From Candidatus Methanogranum gryphiswaldense (GTDB lineage: Archaea; Thermoplasmatota; Thermoplasmata; Methanomassiliicoccales; Methanomethylophilaceae): 64,000 bases of DNA. Under the pieces are notes generated by a model that saw only the letters and a list, made by a program, of their open reading frames with translations, had not been told where the DNA came from and searched no databases. Each line of letters begins with the position of its first letter. Position 1 is the stretch's first letter. The stretch lies in assembly GCA_019262145.1 (NCBI GenBank), contig CP076745.1, positions 1,299,093 to 1,363,092 of the forward strand, in the 5' to 3' direction. The position numbers were made by a program, and so were the translations under genes. Of the stretch, positions 44,308-52,231 are shown one piece after another.

Positions 44308-44604
44308 TTACCTAACTTCAGTACGGAAGCCCATTTCTTCCAAGACTACTTTCACTTTTTTCTTGTGATCGCCCTGGAGTTCTATACGGCCATCCTTGCA
44401 TGTTCCGCCGGCAGCACATCTATTTTTAAGCTGCTTGGTCAGATCGTTTATGTTGATATCATTCTCATCGATTCCATCAATCACAGTAACCATCTTACCA
44501 TATCTGCGGCTATCAACTGAGATCCTAACGCACTGCTGTTCACGTGCGATTTCCTCGCACATGCAGAGTTCCTTAGGCAATCCACATACTGGACAGATAA
44601 CCAT
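44308..44604 (-). CDS. Translation initiation factor aIF1 (SUI1)
   Basis: 98 residues, archaeal homologue of eIF1; scans for and proofreads the start codon in the P site. CPVCGLPKELCMC at the N-terminus is a small zinc-type knuckle usual in archaeal members; the SUI1 core follows (YGKMVTVIDGIDENDI and KNRCAAGGTCKDGRIELQGDH). One-base overlap with the rpl29 stop (TGATG). Confidence 0.93.
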   Translation of the reverse strand: MVICPVCGLPKELCMCEEIAREQQCVRISVDSRRYGKMVTVIDGIDENDININDLTKQLKNRCAAGGTCKDGRIELQGDHKKKVKVVLEEMGFRTEVR

Positions 44605-44807
44605 CAGAATTCTTCCTCCTCCTTCTGGACGGTCAGAATGCGCGCAATGTTCAACCTGAGGGCACGGATTATTCCAGGACTGGAGGGGGCACCTCCCATA
44701 GCGGAAACTCCTCTCTCGTGCATGAGTTCATTGCGAAGCTCTTTGAGCTTCTGATTACGTTCCTCGACACTCATGTTTCTGATGTCCGCGGTCTTGAGAG
44801 AAGTCAT
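44604..44807 (-). CDS. rpl29: 50S ribosomal protein L29
   Basis: 67 residues, two-helix protein at the peptide exit; docks SRP. IRNMSVEERNQKLKELRNELMHERG is the core; the middle has a Gly/Pro insertion (AMGGAPSSPG). One-base overlap with rps3 (TAATG). Confidence 0.94.
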   Translation of the reverse strand: MTSLKTADIRNMSVEERNQKLKELRNELMHERGVSAMGGAPSSPGIIRALRLNIARILTVQKEEEEF

Positions 44808-45499
44808 TACTGAACCCCTCCTTTGACCGATGTGGGCGCAGAAACTATGCCTTCAGCTTTAACTGGTGTCGCGAACAGATCCGGAAGGAGTGCTGCGGCC
44901 TCAGTTTTTCCGACAACCGAAATCTCGGCAGGCAGTTTTGCGTCGGGTCTCATGATCTCCACAGTGACTCCGATGACTCCCATCTTGAGCTTCGCGACCG
45001 CGTATCCGTGATCGATGAAGTTTATCTTGGGCTCACCGCAGAACTTTATGTAACCCTCTTTGAATTTTTCCGTTCTGTGTCTCTGTCCGGTTAATTTACC
45101 TGCAATTATGATATGACATCCGCGTGCACCCGCATCCATGATCCTACGGACCGTGGAATGCCCTGCTCTACGGAAATGCCAGCCTCTCTCGAGAGAGAAG
45201 GCCAGTTTCTCTGCCATGATCTGTGCGTTAAGACTTGCATTCGCAACCTCTTGAACTTCGATCTGAGGATTCTCAAAACCGAATTTCTCTTCGATCGCCA
45301 ATGTAAGGTTCTTGATCGTCTGACCGCGCCTTCCGATAACTAGTCCGGGTCTCTCTGTGGTGAGGATGACACGGGTTCCCATGGGCGTCCTCTGGACGTC
45401 CAGCCCGCCGAATCCTGCACGGCTAACCTCTTTCATGAGGTACTCTTTAAGGAGAACCCTGCGGACGTTCTCGGCAACAAATTTTCTCTCTGATGCCAT
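44807..45499 (-). CDS. rps3: 30S ribosomal protein S3
   Basis: 230 residues. KH domain with GLVIGRRGQTIKNLTLAIEEKFG, part of the mRNA entry helicase site. The ATG at 45499 is preceded by GAGGTT/GAGTGA within the rpl22 end; an in-frame ATG at 45508 would overlap rpl22. Ends in a Val/Ala-rich tail. Confidence 0.95.
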   Translation of the reverse strand: MASERKFVAENVRRVLLKEYLMKEVSRAGFGGLDVQRTPMGTRVILTTERPGLVIGRRGQTIKNLTLAIEEKFGFENPQIEVQEVANASLNAQIMAEKLAFSLERGWHFRRAGHSTVRRIMDAGARGCHIIIAGKLTGQRHRTEKFKEGYIKFCGEPKINFIDHGYAVAKLKMGVIGVTVEIMRPDAKLPAEISVVGKTEAAALLPDLFATPVKAEGIVSAPTSVKGGVQ

Positions 45500-45500
45500 T

Positions 45501-45953
45501 TCACTCAACCTCCTCGAGAATTACCTCAATGTTGGCGGTCTCTTGATTCCACTGTGTAGCCCTTCCCTGTGCCCTCGGCCTGTGGCCGGGGATGGTCTGG
45601 CCCCTTGCAATTGTAATCGTGGCGATCGCCATATTTGACGGACTAAGTCCTTTGTACTCTGCATTTGAAGCAGCGGACTGTATCACTGCAAGGATCGCCA
45701 AAGATGCCTTTACGGGGTATCTTCCGGGTCCGACTCCCTTCTTGTGAGATACACGTTTGTTGTATCTCTTCAGAGGGACAGCCTTCTCCATTGCGATTAC
45801 TTCCTCGAGCTTTACCACTGCTGTGTCTACCTTCATTCCGCGGATCATACCGGCCACCTCGCGTGCGAACTTGGGGGAGACGGGCTGATCCTTAGCCCTT
45901 GCCTTAGCGGATGTGTCTGGGTCTGCAACTGTTGTGTAACCTTTGTTTGTCAT
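45501..45953 (-). CDS. rpl22: 50S ribosomal protein L22
   Basis: 150 residues; its long hairpin lines the exit tunnel. TIARGQTIPGHRPRAQGRA is the hairpin region and KPKFAREVAG-like helix near the N-terminus. It lies 11 nt after rps19, with GAGGTG upstream. Confidence 0.95.
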   Translation of the reverse strand: MTNKGYTTVADPDTSAKARAKDQPVSPKFAREVAGMIRGMKVDTAVVKLEEVIAMEKAVPLKRYNKRVSHKKGVGPGRYPVKASLAILAVIQSAASNAEYKGLSPSNMAIATITIARGQTIPGHRPRAQGRATQWNQETANIEVILEEVE

Positions 45954-45964
45954 ACCTTAACACC

Positions 45965-46432
45965 TCACTTCAGCGGCATGAACTTCGAAGATCTTGTAGC
46001 ACCGACTCCGGGTCCAGAGTGCTGTGGTGCTTTTCTTGTAGGAATGAACTCCCCAAGGAAACATCCAAGCATTTCGGGCTTGATCTCTACGTTCTTGAAT
46101 TCGTGTCCGTTGTAAACACTAACGGTCTTTCCTACGAACTGCGGGATTATTGGGAGATCCCTGCGGTGTGTCCTGATGACATCTTCCGGTTCCGCTGCTT
46201 TTAGCTTATCAAAAAGCAACTGCTGTTCGTAGTTCAGTCCGCGGAGGTATGTCCTCCTTGACCTGGAAGGAAGGAGACCTAGAATCTCGTCGAAAGACAT
46301 GGCGAGCAACTCGTCCATGGTGAATCCACGGTACATGAACTCCTTCTTCCTCTTTGACTGGATCGCGGATGCCTTCTTTCTCGATTTCCTTCTGGAGGCT
46401 TTTGCCGATCCTGCGATAATTTTCTTTGCCAT
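45965..46432 (-). CDS. rps19: 30S ribosomal protein S19
   Basis: 155 residues; the head protein near the A site. The long basic N-terminus (RRKSRKKASAIQSKRKKEF) is an archaeal trait. FVGKTVSVYNGHEFKNVEIKPEMLG is the core. The ATG at 46432 is 5 nt past the rpl2 stop. Confidence 0.95.
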   Translation of the reverse strand: MAKKIIAGSAKASRRKSRKKASAIQSKRKKEFMYRGFTMDELLAMSFDEILGLLPSRSRRTYLRGLNYEQQLLFDKLKAAEPEDVIRTHRRDLPIIPQFVGKTVSVYNGHEFKNVEIKPEMLGCFLGEFIPTRKAPQHSGPGVGATRSSKFMPLK

Positions 46433-46437
46433 TGGAA

Positions 46438-47127
46438 TCACTTCCTCTTCTTAGGAGGCAGGAATCCTGCCTTCTGACCAGTAGATGCGGTCCTCTTCTG
46501 ACAGTTCGGTCCTCCGACATGGGGGTGGCTTCCTCCTCCGTGGGGGTGATCGACTGCATTCATTGCAACTCCGCTGACAACTTTGTTGGCAACGGATCTC
46601 GACCTAAGCGTAAGGTAATTCTTACCTGCTTTAGCGAGTGGCTTGTCCCCTCTTCCTCCACCTGCAACTACACCGATAACGGCGCGGCAGTTAGGGTTGA
46701 ACTCCTTCATCTGTCCGGAAGGCATGAGAATCATAATGCTCTCTCCCCTGCTGACAATTGTTGCGGACGAGCCTGCTGTCTTTGCATACTTTCCTCCGTC
46801 TCCGGGTGTTCCCTCGATGTTGTGTACATAACTTCCCTCAGGAATCTTGCTCAACGTCGTGATGTTTCCGGCTACGATCTTGTCTGTTCCTACTGCTATC
46901 TGCTGTCCGACCTTGGTCCCTTCAACAGCGATCTGGTAGTCTGTCTTGCCTTGGAAGACAATGACTGCCAGCGGGCTGGTCCTTCCGGGTGCCTGTATCA
47001 GATCTTTGATTGTTCCGACCCCATTTTCCATGTGAGGAAGCCTGACATCGTCTACATGCCTGTGGCTTGGGGAACGGTAGTGGGAGCCTCCGCGGCCCCT
47101 TCTCTGTGTTCTCAATCTCTTTCCCAT
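46438..47127 (-). CDS. rpl2: 50S ribosomal protein L2
   Basis: 229 residues; needed for subunit joining and peptidyl transfer. VAMNAVDHPHGGGSHPH contains the conserved His of the active centre. It ends in the basic PPKKRK. 9 nt after rpl23. Confidence 0.96.
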   Translation of the reverse strand: MGKRLRTQRRGRGGSHYRSPSHRHVDDVRLPHMENGVGTIKDLIQAPGRTSPLAVIVFQGKTDYQIAVEGTKVGQQIAVGTDKIVAGNITTLSKIPEGSYVHNIEGTPGDGGKYAKTAGSSATIVSRGESIMILMPSGQMKEFNPNCRAVIGVVAGGGRGDKPLAKAGKNYLTLRSRSVANKVVSGVAMNAVDHPHGGGSHPHVGGPNCQKRTASTGQKAGFLPPKKRK

Positions 47128-47136
47128 ATATTCACC

Positions 47137-47418
47137 TCAGAATACTCCAACCCTCATTCCAACATCTTCAGCGGAGTAACCCTCTGCGAGTTTAATGATG
47201 GCATGTTTACCGTCTTTCTGAATTCTTGTCCAAACACACTCGACTTTGACCTCGAAGCGCTCTTCGAAGGCAACTTTCACATCCTTCTTGGATGCTTGCC
47301 TGTGAACTATGAACTCGATCTTATTTCCATCCCTGAATTTCTGTGCAGGTGTCCCGGCCATGAAATTCAAGGATTTCTCTGTGACATAAGGCCTTATGAG
47401 AATATCGCTCTGCTTCAT
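47137..47418 (-). CDS. rpl23: 50S ribosomal protein L23
   Basis: 93 residues; trigger-factor/SRP docking site at the exit. IRPYVTEKSLNFM is the family start. ATGA overlap with rpl4 fixes the ATG at 47418 rather than the one at 47427. Confidence 0.95.
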   Translation of the reverse strand: MKQSDILIRPYVTEKSLNFMAGTPAQKFRDGNKIEFIVHRQASKKDVKVAFEERFEVKVECVWTRIQKDGKHAIIKLAEGYSAEDVGMRVGVF

Positions 47419-48185
47419 TCCGTCCACTCTCCTATCTGTGCGATAGCTGATTTAGTATAGACTACGAGTCTTCCTGCATCTCCTCCAGGAGCGAGTATGC
47501 CCGCGTTTAGTGTGCCGACCGTTTCGATCTGTACGCCGGGAAGGTTAGATGCACTCTTGAATATGGGCAGTTCCCTGTCGCATACTACAATAAGAATAGA
47601 TACAGGTGTCCTGTACTTTCTGTTCCTCATCTTTCCCCTTCCTGCACGGATCTTGGTTCCGTCCTTTGCACGCTCAACATCGTATCCTATGCCGATGAGA
47701 TCTAGGATCTCTCCGACCGCTTTGGTGCTTGTGATATTCTGGAACTCGTCGTCAATAACAACTGGGAACGAAAGAGAATCATCGAACTGATGCCCACGTG
47801 CTTTTACACAGTCTGCACGGCCGGTTGCTGCAAGAGCAGACATACGGGCCATTCTCAATTCTTTTCTGTTGACTTTCTGTGCCCATATCCTCTCAGGTAG
47901 CGGGGGGTGTGCCCTTCTTCCAGAAACGTTGTTAGGCGACTCTGTCGCTCTCTTTCCATCCTTAACTCTCTGTACACGTGAAACTCCACGTCCCTTTCCC
48001 CATGTGCTAACAGAATGTCTCATTCCTGCATTGGGTGATGGTCCGTAGGGCTGCCTTTTGTTGGCTGCCGCCGCGAGAATGGCCTTCTTTATGACGTCGG
48101 GCCTGTATTCTGTTGCAAATGCGGCGGGGACATCGATGGTTCCGGAGATCTCTCCCTTGACTGAATAAACGTTTGTCGTTGTCAT
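47415..48185 (-). CDS. rpl4: 50S ribosomal protein L4
   Basis: 256 residues; long loop reaches the tunnel and it is an autogenous regulator in some organisms. GKGRGVSRVQRVKDGKRATESPN is the loop; KMRNRKYRTPVSILIVV follows. Starts 5 nt after rpl3. Confidence 0.95.
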   Translation of the reverse strand: MTTTNVYSVKGEISGTIDVPAAFATEYRPDVIKKAILAAAANKRQPYGPSPNAGMRHSVSTWGKGRGVSRVQRVKDGKRATESPNNVSGRRAHPPLPERIWAQKVNRKELRMARMSALAATGRADCVKARGHQFDDSLSFPVVIDDEFQNITSTKAVGEILDLIGIGYDVERAKDGTKIRAGRGKMRNRKYRTPVSILIVVCDRELPIFKSASNLPGVQIETVGTLNAGILAPGGDAGRLVVYTKSAIAQIGEWTE

Positions 48186-48190
48186 CTAAA

Positions 48191-49189
48191 TCATGCCCCC
48201 TGCTTGGACTCTGTGGACACATAAGTGATCTCAGGTGCCGCTGTGTTTGCCTTCTTGGGTGCTCTTGTTGCATCTCTAAGCCTTATGAGCCTCTTGGTAG
48301 GTCCTGGTACGGATCCGTGAATGAGAACATAGGTGTTCCTTATTTCTCCGTAGTTGATGAAACCTCCCTTGGGGTTAATATCTGCCCCGTCGGCTCCCAT
48401 CTTAACGATCTTCTTGTTACACTCTGTTCTCTGGTGGTATCCCATCTGTCCTGCCTGTGGAACTGTTCCTCTTACGTATCCGGGTCTCTTAGGACCGAGG
48501 TTACCGATTCCACGGCGGTGCTTGCTGTTCCTGTGGGACAGAAGTTTTACTCCCCAACGTTTCGTTACACCCTGGAATCCTTTTCCCTTGGTGATTGCGA
48601 TAACATCGATAAGTGCTCCTTCGAGTGCAAAGTCTGTGATCTTAACCTCTTTTCCGAGGATTCCTTTAGCGTATGCGATCCTTTGTGGAATCGTTCCGCC
48701 ACCAATCCTAAGCTCCATGATCTCGGGAACCTTCTTGGGGACTCCCGTTACGAGCTTTGGCTGGGTGTATGCGATCACACGCACATCTTCCACGTCAAGG
48801 CCAGAATACCTCTCAAAGGAAGCCTCGTTGTGATTCTTTGGAACATTGAGCTTCTTGGAAAGGAGTATATCGACATCCTGTGCCCATACTTCTCCTGCCG
48901 TTTTAAGGCCCAAAATTGTGTTCTCATAGAATCTCACTGCAGCTATCCTCATCGGGGGGACCTCGATAACCGTGACCGGTGTCTGGAGTTCCATACCGGA
49001 TGTGGTGCTCTTTACCCTCTTATCCACGACGAACGCGTGTGTCATTCCTGCTTTATATCCTGCGAAACCCTGTATTTTAGGTGCTCCGCTGATCTCTGGC
49101 CACGAATCAAACCTAGGTGTCTGAGACTTTGCTCTCTTCCTGGGACCGTATGCTTGGGATCCTCTCTTTGGACGTCTTCTTTGTGACAT
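48191..49189 (-). CDS. rpl3: 50S ribosomal protein L3
   Basis: 332 residues, archaeal/eukaryal size; an early assembly protein near the peptidyl-transferase centre. The RRRPKRGSQAYGPRKRAKS basic N-terminus and KGFQGVTKRWGVKLLSHRNSKHRRGIGNLG loop are diagnostic. First gene of the 28-gene ribosomal block. Only a weak ribosome site (GTGTGA) precedes it and a leader hairpin (49205-49229) ends 15 nt upstream. Confidence 0.96.
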   Translation of the reverse strand: MSQRRRPKRGSQAYGPRKRAKSQTPRFDSWPEISGAPKIQGFAGYKAGMTHAFVVDKRVKSTTSGMELQTPVTVIEVPPMRIAAVRFYENTILGLKTAGEVWAQDVDILLSKKLNVPKNHNEASFERYSGLDVEDVRVIAYTQPKLVTGVPKKVPEIMELRIGGGTIPQRIAYAKGILGKEVKITDFALEGALIDVIAITKGKGFQGVTKRWGVKLLSHRNSKHRRGIGNLGPKRPGYVRGTVPQAGQMGYHQRTECNKKIVKMGADGADINPKGGFINYGEIRNTYVLIHGSVPGPTKRLIRLRDATRAPKKANTAAPEITYVSTESKQGA

Positions 49190-49204
49190 ATTTCACACAT
49201 GCCT

Positions 49205-49229
49205 GCGAGGGTATCTTCGCTAACCTCGC
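49205..49229 (-). promoter_or_regulatory. Leader hairpin of the ribosomal protein block
   Basis: Perfect 6-bp stem GCGAGG/CCTCGC with a 13-nt loop in the leader of about 170 nt between the TATA box and rpl3. It could regulate the first gene's translation. The remainder of this 245-nt gap has an AT-rich inverted repeat (CGAAAAATTTCG type, near 49285-49303) and a TATA box. Confidence 0.4.
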
Positions 49230-49379
49230 TTTGTATTCGACGAACCGTCTTATGCTCCGACCGTGACGCCTTATTCATCTCGAAAAATTTCGATATGAGT
49301 GAACATGGGTTGCAATTGCATTGCCCGTTGCGTCTGGTCAGAGATTAGTCTGTCCAATCTAGGGCATGGTAAGGTCGTC

Positions 49380-49393
49380 TTGTATATAAAGGC
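49380..49393 (-). promoter_or_regulatory. TATA box of the ribosomal protein block
   Basis: Minus-strand CCTTTATATACAAG. Predicted start near 49360, leaving a leader of about 170 nt before rpl3; most genes in this window have leaders under 30 nt. Confidence 0.6.
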
Positions 49394-49394
49394 T

Positions 49395-49424
49395 GCCCTT
49401 CTCTATTATAAATAAAGAGAGGGC
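49395..49424 (-). terminator. Hairpin between DUF5611 and the ribosomal block
   Basis: Stem GCCCTCTCT/AGAGAAGGGC (one mismatch or bulge) with an A/T-rich loop, 10 nt past the DUF5611 stop on the minus strand and just before the ribosomal TATA box. Probably separates the two transcripts. Confidence 0.5.
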
Positions 49425-49434
49425 TTGGAAAAAA

Positions 49435-49761
49435 TCAGATTTCGCCTTTCTTTGCTTTCTGCTGGGCACGCTTCATACGTGCCTTTGCATCGAATCCTGT
49501 CGCCTTCTCCGCGAAGACGTTCAGTGTCCTTTTGCTATCGAGTATCGCTGCGTCGGTAAAAGTGGATTTCTTGTCGTTCTCGACCGTGATTTCCATACAG
49601 TCCTTGGACTTGATCTTCACATTTATGCGAGCCATGACCCCATAGGAAGATACCAGTGCATCGCCTTCCTGCTTTGCATTACCGAATATCTCTTCCATGA
49701 GACCTTTCAATTTCTCCCCATCTATGTTCTTGTACCAACCTTTCTTGATGTCGTAGTCCAA
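49435..49761 (-). CDS. DUF5611-type small protein
   Basis: 108 residues, mixed alpha/beta with a basic C-terminal helix (KARMKRAQQKAKKGE). It resembles the archaeal DUF5611 family, mostly of Thermoplasmata; no function is known to me. The start is a TTG at 49761 with GGAG 8-10 nt upstream inside the end of raSEA, 5 nt after that stop. It is therefore probably co-expressed with the archaeosine gene. I see no catalytic motif. Confidence 0.6.
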   Translation of the reverse strand: MDYDIKKGWYKNIDGEKLKGLMEEIFGNAKQEGDALVSSYGVMARINVKIKSKDCMEITVENDKKSTFTDAAILDSKRTLNVFAEKATGFDAKARMKRAQQKAKKGEI

Positions 49762-49766
49762 TTAGC

Positions 49767-50759
49767 TCACTCCTTGATTGTCAAATCGCCGTCGAACCCA
49801 CGTTCGAGGTCGGCTGCTGTGCCCAGTAATCTCTCGGCATCCATATAGTTTTTCCATTTCTCGACGCATGGACATGTAACATCCAAATCTCTGATATTCT
49901 GAGAAAATGAGAACTTCTCGATGGCATCTAGCACATTCCTGTCGCACTCTCCACAGTTGTGAACTCCCCTCTGAGACCCCCCTCCCGAAGGTGATGACAT
50001 AAGACGAGCATTAACAGTGCCAGACAACGTTCTGAATACTTCTACTAGAGACCATATCCAAGGGGACCTGAACTCCCCTCTTCTCCACAATCTTTCAACG
50101 TATGTTCCACGCTGAACATTCAAAGGATTTATCGATATCTCATCAGAAAAAGGATCTGCAAACCTTGCAGACCTTACCACATCATCAATGGCCATTCTCT
50201 CGGTCATGAATGGAGGCTTCAATAGAAGGTACGTTCTAACAGTAAGGCCTGCATCCTTAATGGCCATTCCTGCTCTTCTGCTGTCCTCCTGTGTAAAACC
50301 CTTGTTTATTGAGATCCTCAACACATCTGGATCTGCACTTTCCATCCCCAAAGCAATGGTCATTGTTTTTGGCAAAACGGATAATGTTCCAGGAGTAATA
50401 AATTCCGGACGGCTTTCCACCAAGATGCGCTCACACCCGGAAAATTCATTTAAAATCCTATCTCTTACAGACCCAGGTATCTCTTTTTCATCAAGAAAAC
50501 TACCAGATGTATAAATTTTTACAAACGGTTCTCCTTTGTATTTAGAAACGGCTTGATCTATCTGTTTGTTTAGATCCTCAACTGTCACTTCCCGGACAGA
50601 TGCTTGCCTGTATCCGCACATCGTGCAACCGCCGGTCTTTGCCCAACAGCATCCGCTTGTACGCATGATCATTACCATCGCATCAACGACTTTTCCGTTA
50701 GAAAGATCCTTCTCTTTCCAAAGTGTCTCTAATTCTGACGGCAATCTTTTCTCCTTCAT
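49767..50759 (-). CDS. raSEA: Archaeosine biosynthesis radical-SAM protein RaSEA
   Basis: 330 residues. With ArcS it turns preQ0-lysine-tRNA into archaeosine at position 15 of archaeal tRNAs. Radical-SAM cysteines lie in SGCCWAKTGGCTMCGY (Cys37/38, 45, 48), the TIGR01210-type signature; the last third has HNCGECDRNV and TCPCVEKW cysteines. The ATG at 50759 follows GGAG by 8 nt; a GTG eight codons earlier lacks a site. ArcS is not in the window. Its operon partner is the DUF5611 gene. Confidence 0.9.
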   Translation of the reverse strand: MKEKRLPSELETLWKEKDLSNGKVVDAMVMIMRTSGCCWAKTGGCTMCGYRQASVREVTVEDLNKQIDQAVSKYKGEPFVKIYTSGSFLDEKEIPGSVRDRILNEFSGCERILVESRPEFITPGTLSVLPKTMTIALGMESADPDVLRISINKGFTQEDSRRAGMAIKDAGLTVRTYLLLKPPFMTERMAIDDVVRSARFADPFSDEISINPLNVQRGTYVERLWRRGEFRSPWIWSLVEVFRTLSGTVNARLMSSPSGGGSQRGVHNCGECDRNVLDAIEKFSFSQNIRDLDVTCPCVEKWKNYMDAERLLGTAADLERGFDGDLTIKE

Positions 50760-50875
50760 CTTGGTGACTCCGTCGTTCCACACGTATTTCTTGTAATTAA
50801 TCCTTCGCGGTTCGCGCCCGCGCTCATAAGAAACATTAATAACTGATGGTTTAATGGAGAACCAAGGTAAGCCAC

Positions 50876-52225
50876 ATGGCTAAAGAAATCATTATAATCG
50901 GTTCGGGAGCCGCTGGAATGACCGCTGCTTCCTCTGCCAGGGCAACAGATGCTTCAGCAAAGATTACAGTTTTTACAGAAGATGAGGATATCGCATATTC
51001 TCCCTGCATAATTCCTTGGGTCCTTGAAGGAAAATCAACATGGAAAAACGTCATTATGCACACACCAGAATTCTACAAGAAAGAAAAGAACATTGAGGTC
51101 TTTACAAAAACAAAAGTAGAATCTGTAGATGGCGATAATAAAACCCTCGTAGCAGCTGGAAAGACATACAAATACGATTCGCTTGTCATAGCCACTGGCG
51201 GTAAGGTATTCATTCCCCCTATACCTGGAGTGGACCTTGAAGGGGTCTTCATGGTAAGGACCATACAGGATGGGAAAAAGATCGAGGCCGCACTTAAGAA
51301 CTCGAAAAAAGTTGTTATCGGCGGTGCAGGTGTCATCGGACTTGAGATCGCCCTTTCGTTGGTCAATATTGGAAAAGAAGTTACCGTCATCGAAATGATG
51401 GACCAAGTAATACCTAGAATTGCCGATAAGGACATGGCTGACCCTATACAGGCCTACCTTGAAAGCAAAGGCGTTAAATTCATAATGAAAGCACCCATAC
51501 AGGCCGTTAATGGAACCATTAAGGTCTCAAGCATTACTGCCGCAGACAAGACCTATCCTTGCGACATGATCATATTTGCGACAGGCGTGCGCGCAAACGT
51601 CGATATCGCTAAACAACTCGGATTTGATCTTGGACAGCTCGGTGCCGTTGTTGTTGCACCCACATTGCAGCCTTACAGAAAAGGACGCCTTGTTCCTGAT
51701 ATATATGTTGCAGGGGATGTAATCCAATGTGAGTCTGCAATAATGCCTGGCCCTACAATGAGCCAGTTGGGATCGTCCGCTGTCAAAGAAGGAAGGGTGG
51801 CAGGTATCAATGCTGCAGGAAATAAAGCCCTTTTCGGCCCGGTAGCAAGCCCATGGGTCAGTGTCATAGGCGATAAACAGATAGCTGGAACAGGACTTTC
51901 TCTCGGACTTGCATCATGGTACGGCATTAGTGTAGTTGCAGGAAAAGCAACGGGAACAACCCGTGCAAGATACTACCCTGACGGAAAGGAACTGATTGTA
52001 AAGCTCCTTGCTGACAAGACCTCGCACAGGATCATAGGAGCGCAGATAATAGCAGGTGAAGAAGCCACCGGTCGTATCGACTGGCTCACATCTGTTGCGA
52101 TCGAGGGCGTAACCGCAGAAGATTTCCTTGTCCGTGCTGAAAATGCATACTGCCCACCAACATCGATGGTTCAAGATGTTGTTCTGAAAGCCGCAGAGGA
52201 CCTTTGCCACAAATTTAACCAGTGA
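50876..52225 (+). CDS. FAD-dependent pyridine nucleotide-disulfide oxidoreductase (CoA-disulfide reductase/NADH oxidase-like)
   Basis: 449 residues. FAD site IIIGSGAAGMTAASSAR, then YSPCIIP with the redox-active Cys44-type cysteine of CoA-disulfide reductases/NADH oxidases, the NAD site VVIGGAGVIGLEIALSL, and IYVAGDVIQ for the second FAD contact. It reduces a disulfide such as CoA-disulfide or polysulfide, or removes O2; which one cannot be told. Starts behind AAGGT. 6 nt before the CDIN1-like gene, so operon partners. Confidence 0.88.
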   Translation: MAKEIIIIGSGAAGMTAASSARATDASAKITVFTEDEDIAYSPCIIPWVLEGKSTWKNVIMHTPEFYKKEKNIEVFTKTKVESVDGDNKTLVAAGKTYKYDSLVIATGGKVFIPPIPGVDLEGVFMVRTIQDGKKIEAALKNSKKVVIGGAGVIGLEIALSLVNIGKEVTVIEMMDQVIPRIADKDMADPIQAYLESKGVKFIMKAPIQAVNGTIKVSSITAADKTYPCDMIIFATGVRANVDIAKQLGFDLGQLGAVVVAPTLQPYRKGRLVPDIYVAGDVIQCESAIMPGPTMSQLGSSAVKEGRVAGINAAGNKALFGPVASPWVSVIGDKQIAGTGLSLGLASWYGISVVAGKATGTTRARYYPDGKELIVKLLADKTSHRIIGAQIIAGEEATGRIDWLTSVAIEGVTAEDFLVRAENAYCPPTSMVQDVVLKAAEDLCHKFNQ

Positions 52226-52231
52226 GATACA

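Noticed and set aside
46426-47460. Long plus-strand open frame of 344 codons
   Set aside because: It lies opposite rpl2 and rpl23, whose identity is certain, and its protein is Cys/Ser-rich without any motif; it is an antisense shadow.
48173-49186. Long plus-strand open frame of 337 codons
   Set aside because: Exactly antisense to rpl3, with low-complexity Cys/Leu/Ser content; shadow.
49042-49278. A real small gene starting in the rpl3 leader
   Set aside because: It overlaps the start of rpl3 in another frame and encodes no recognisable protein; kept only as a possible upstream frame.
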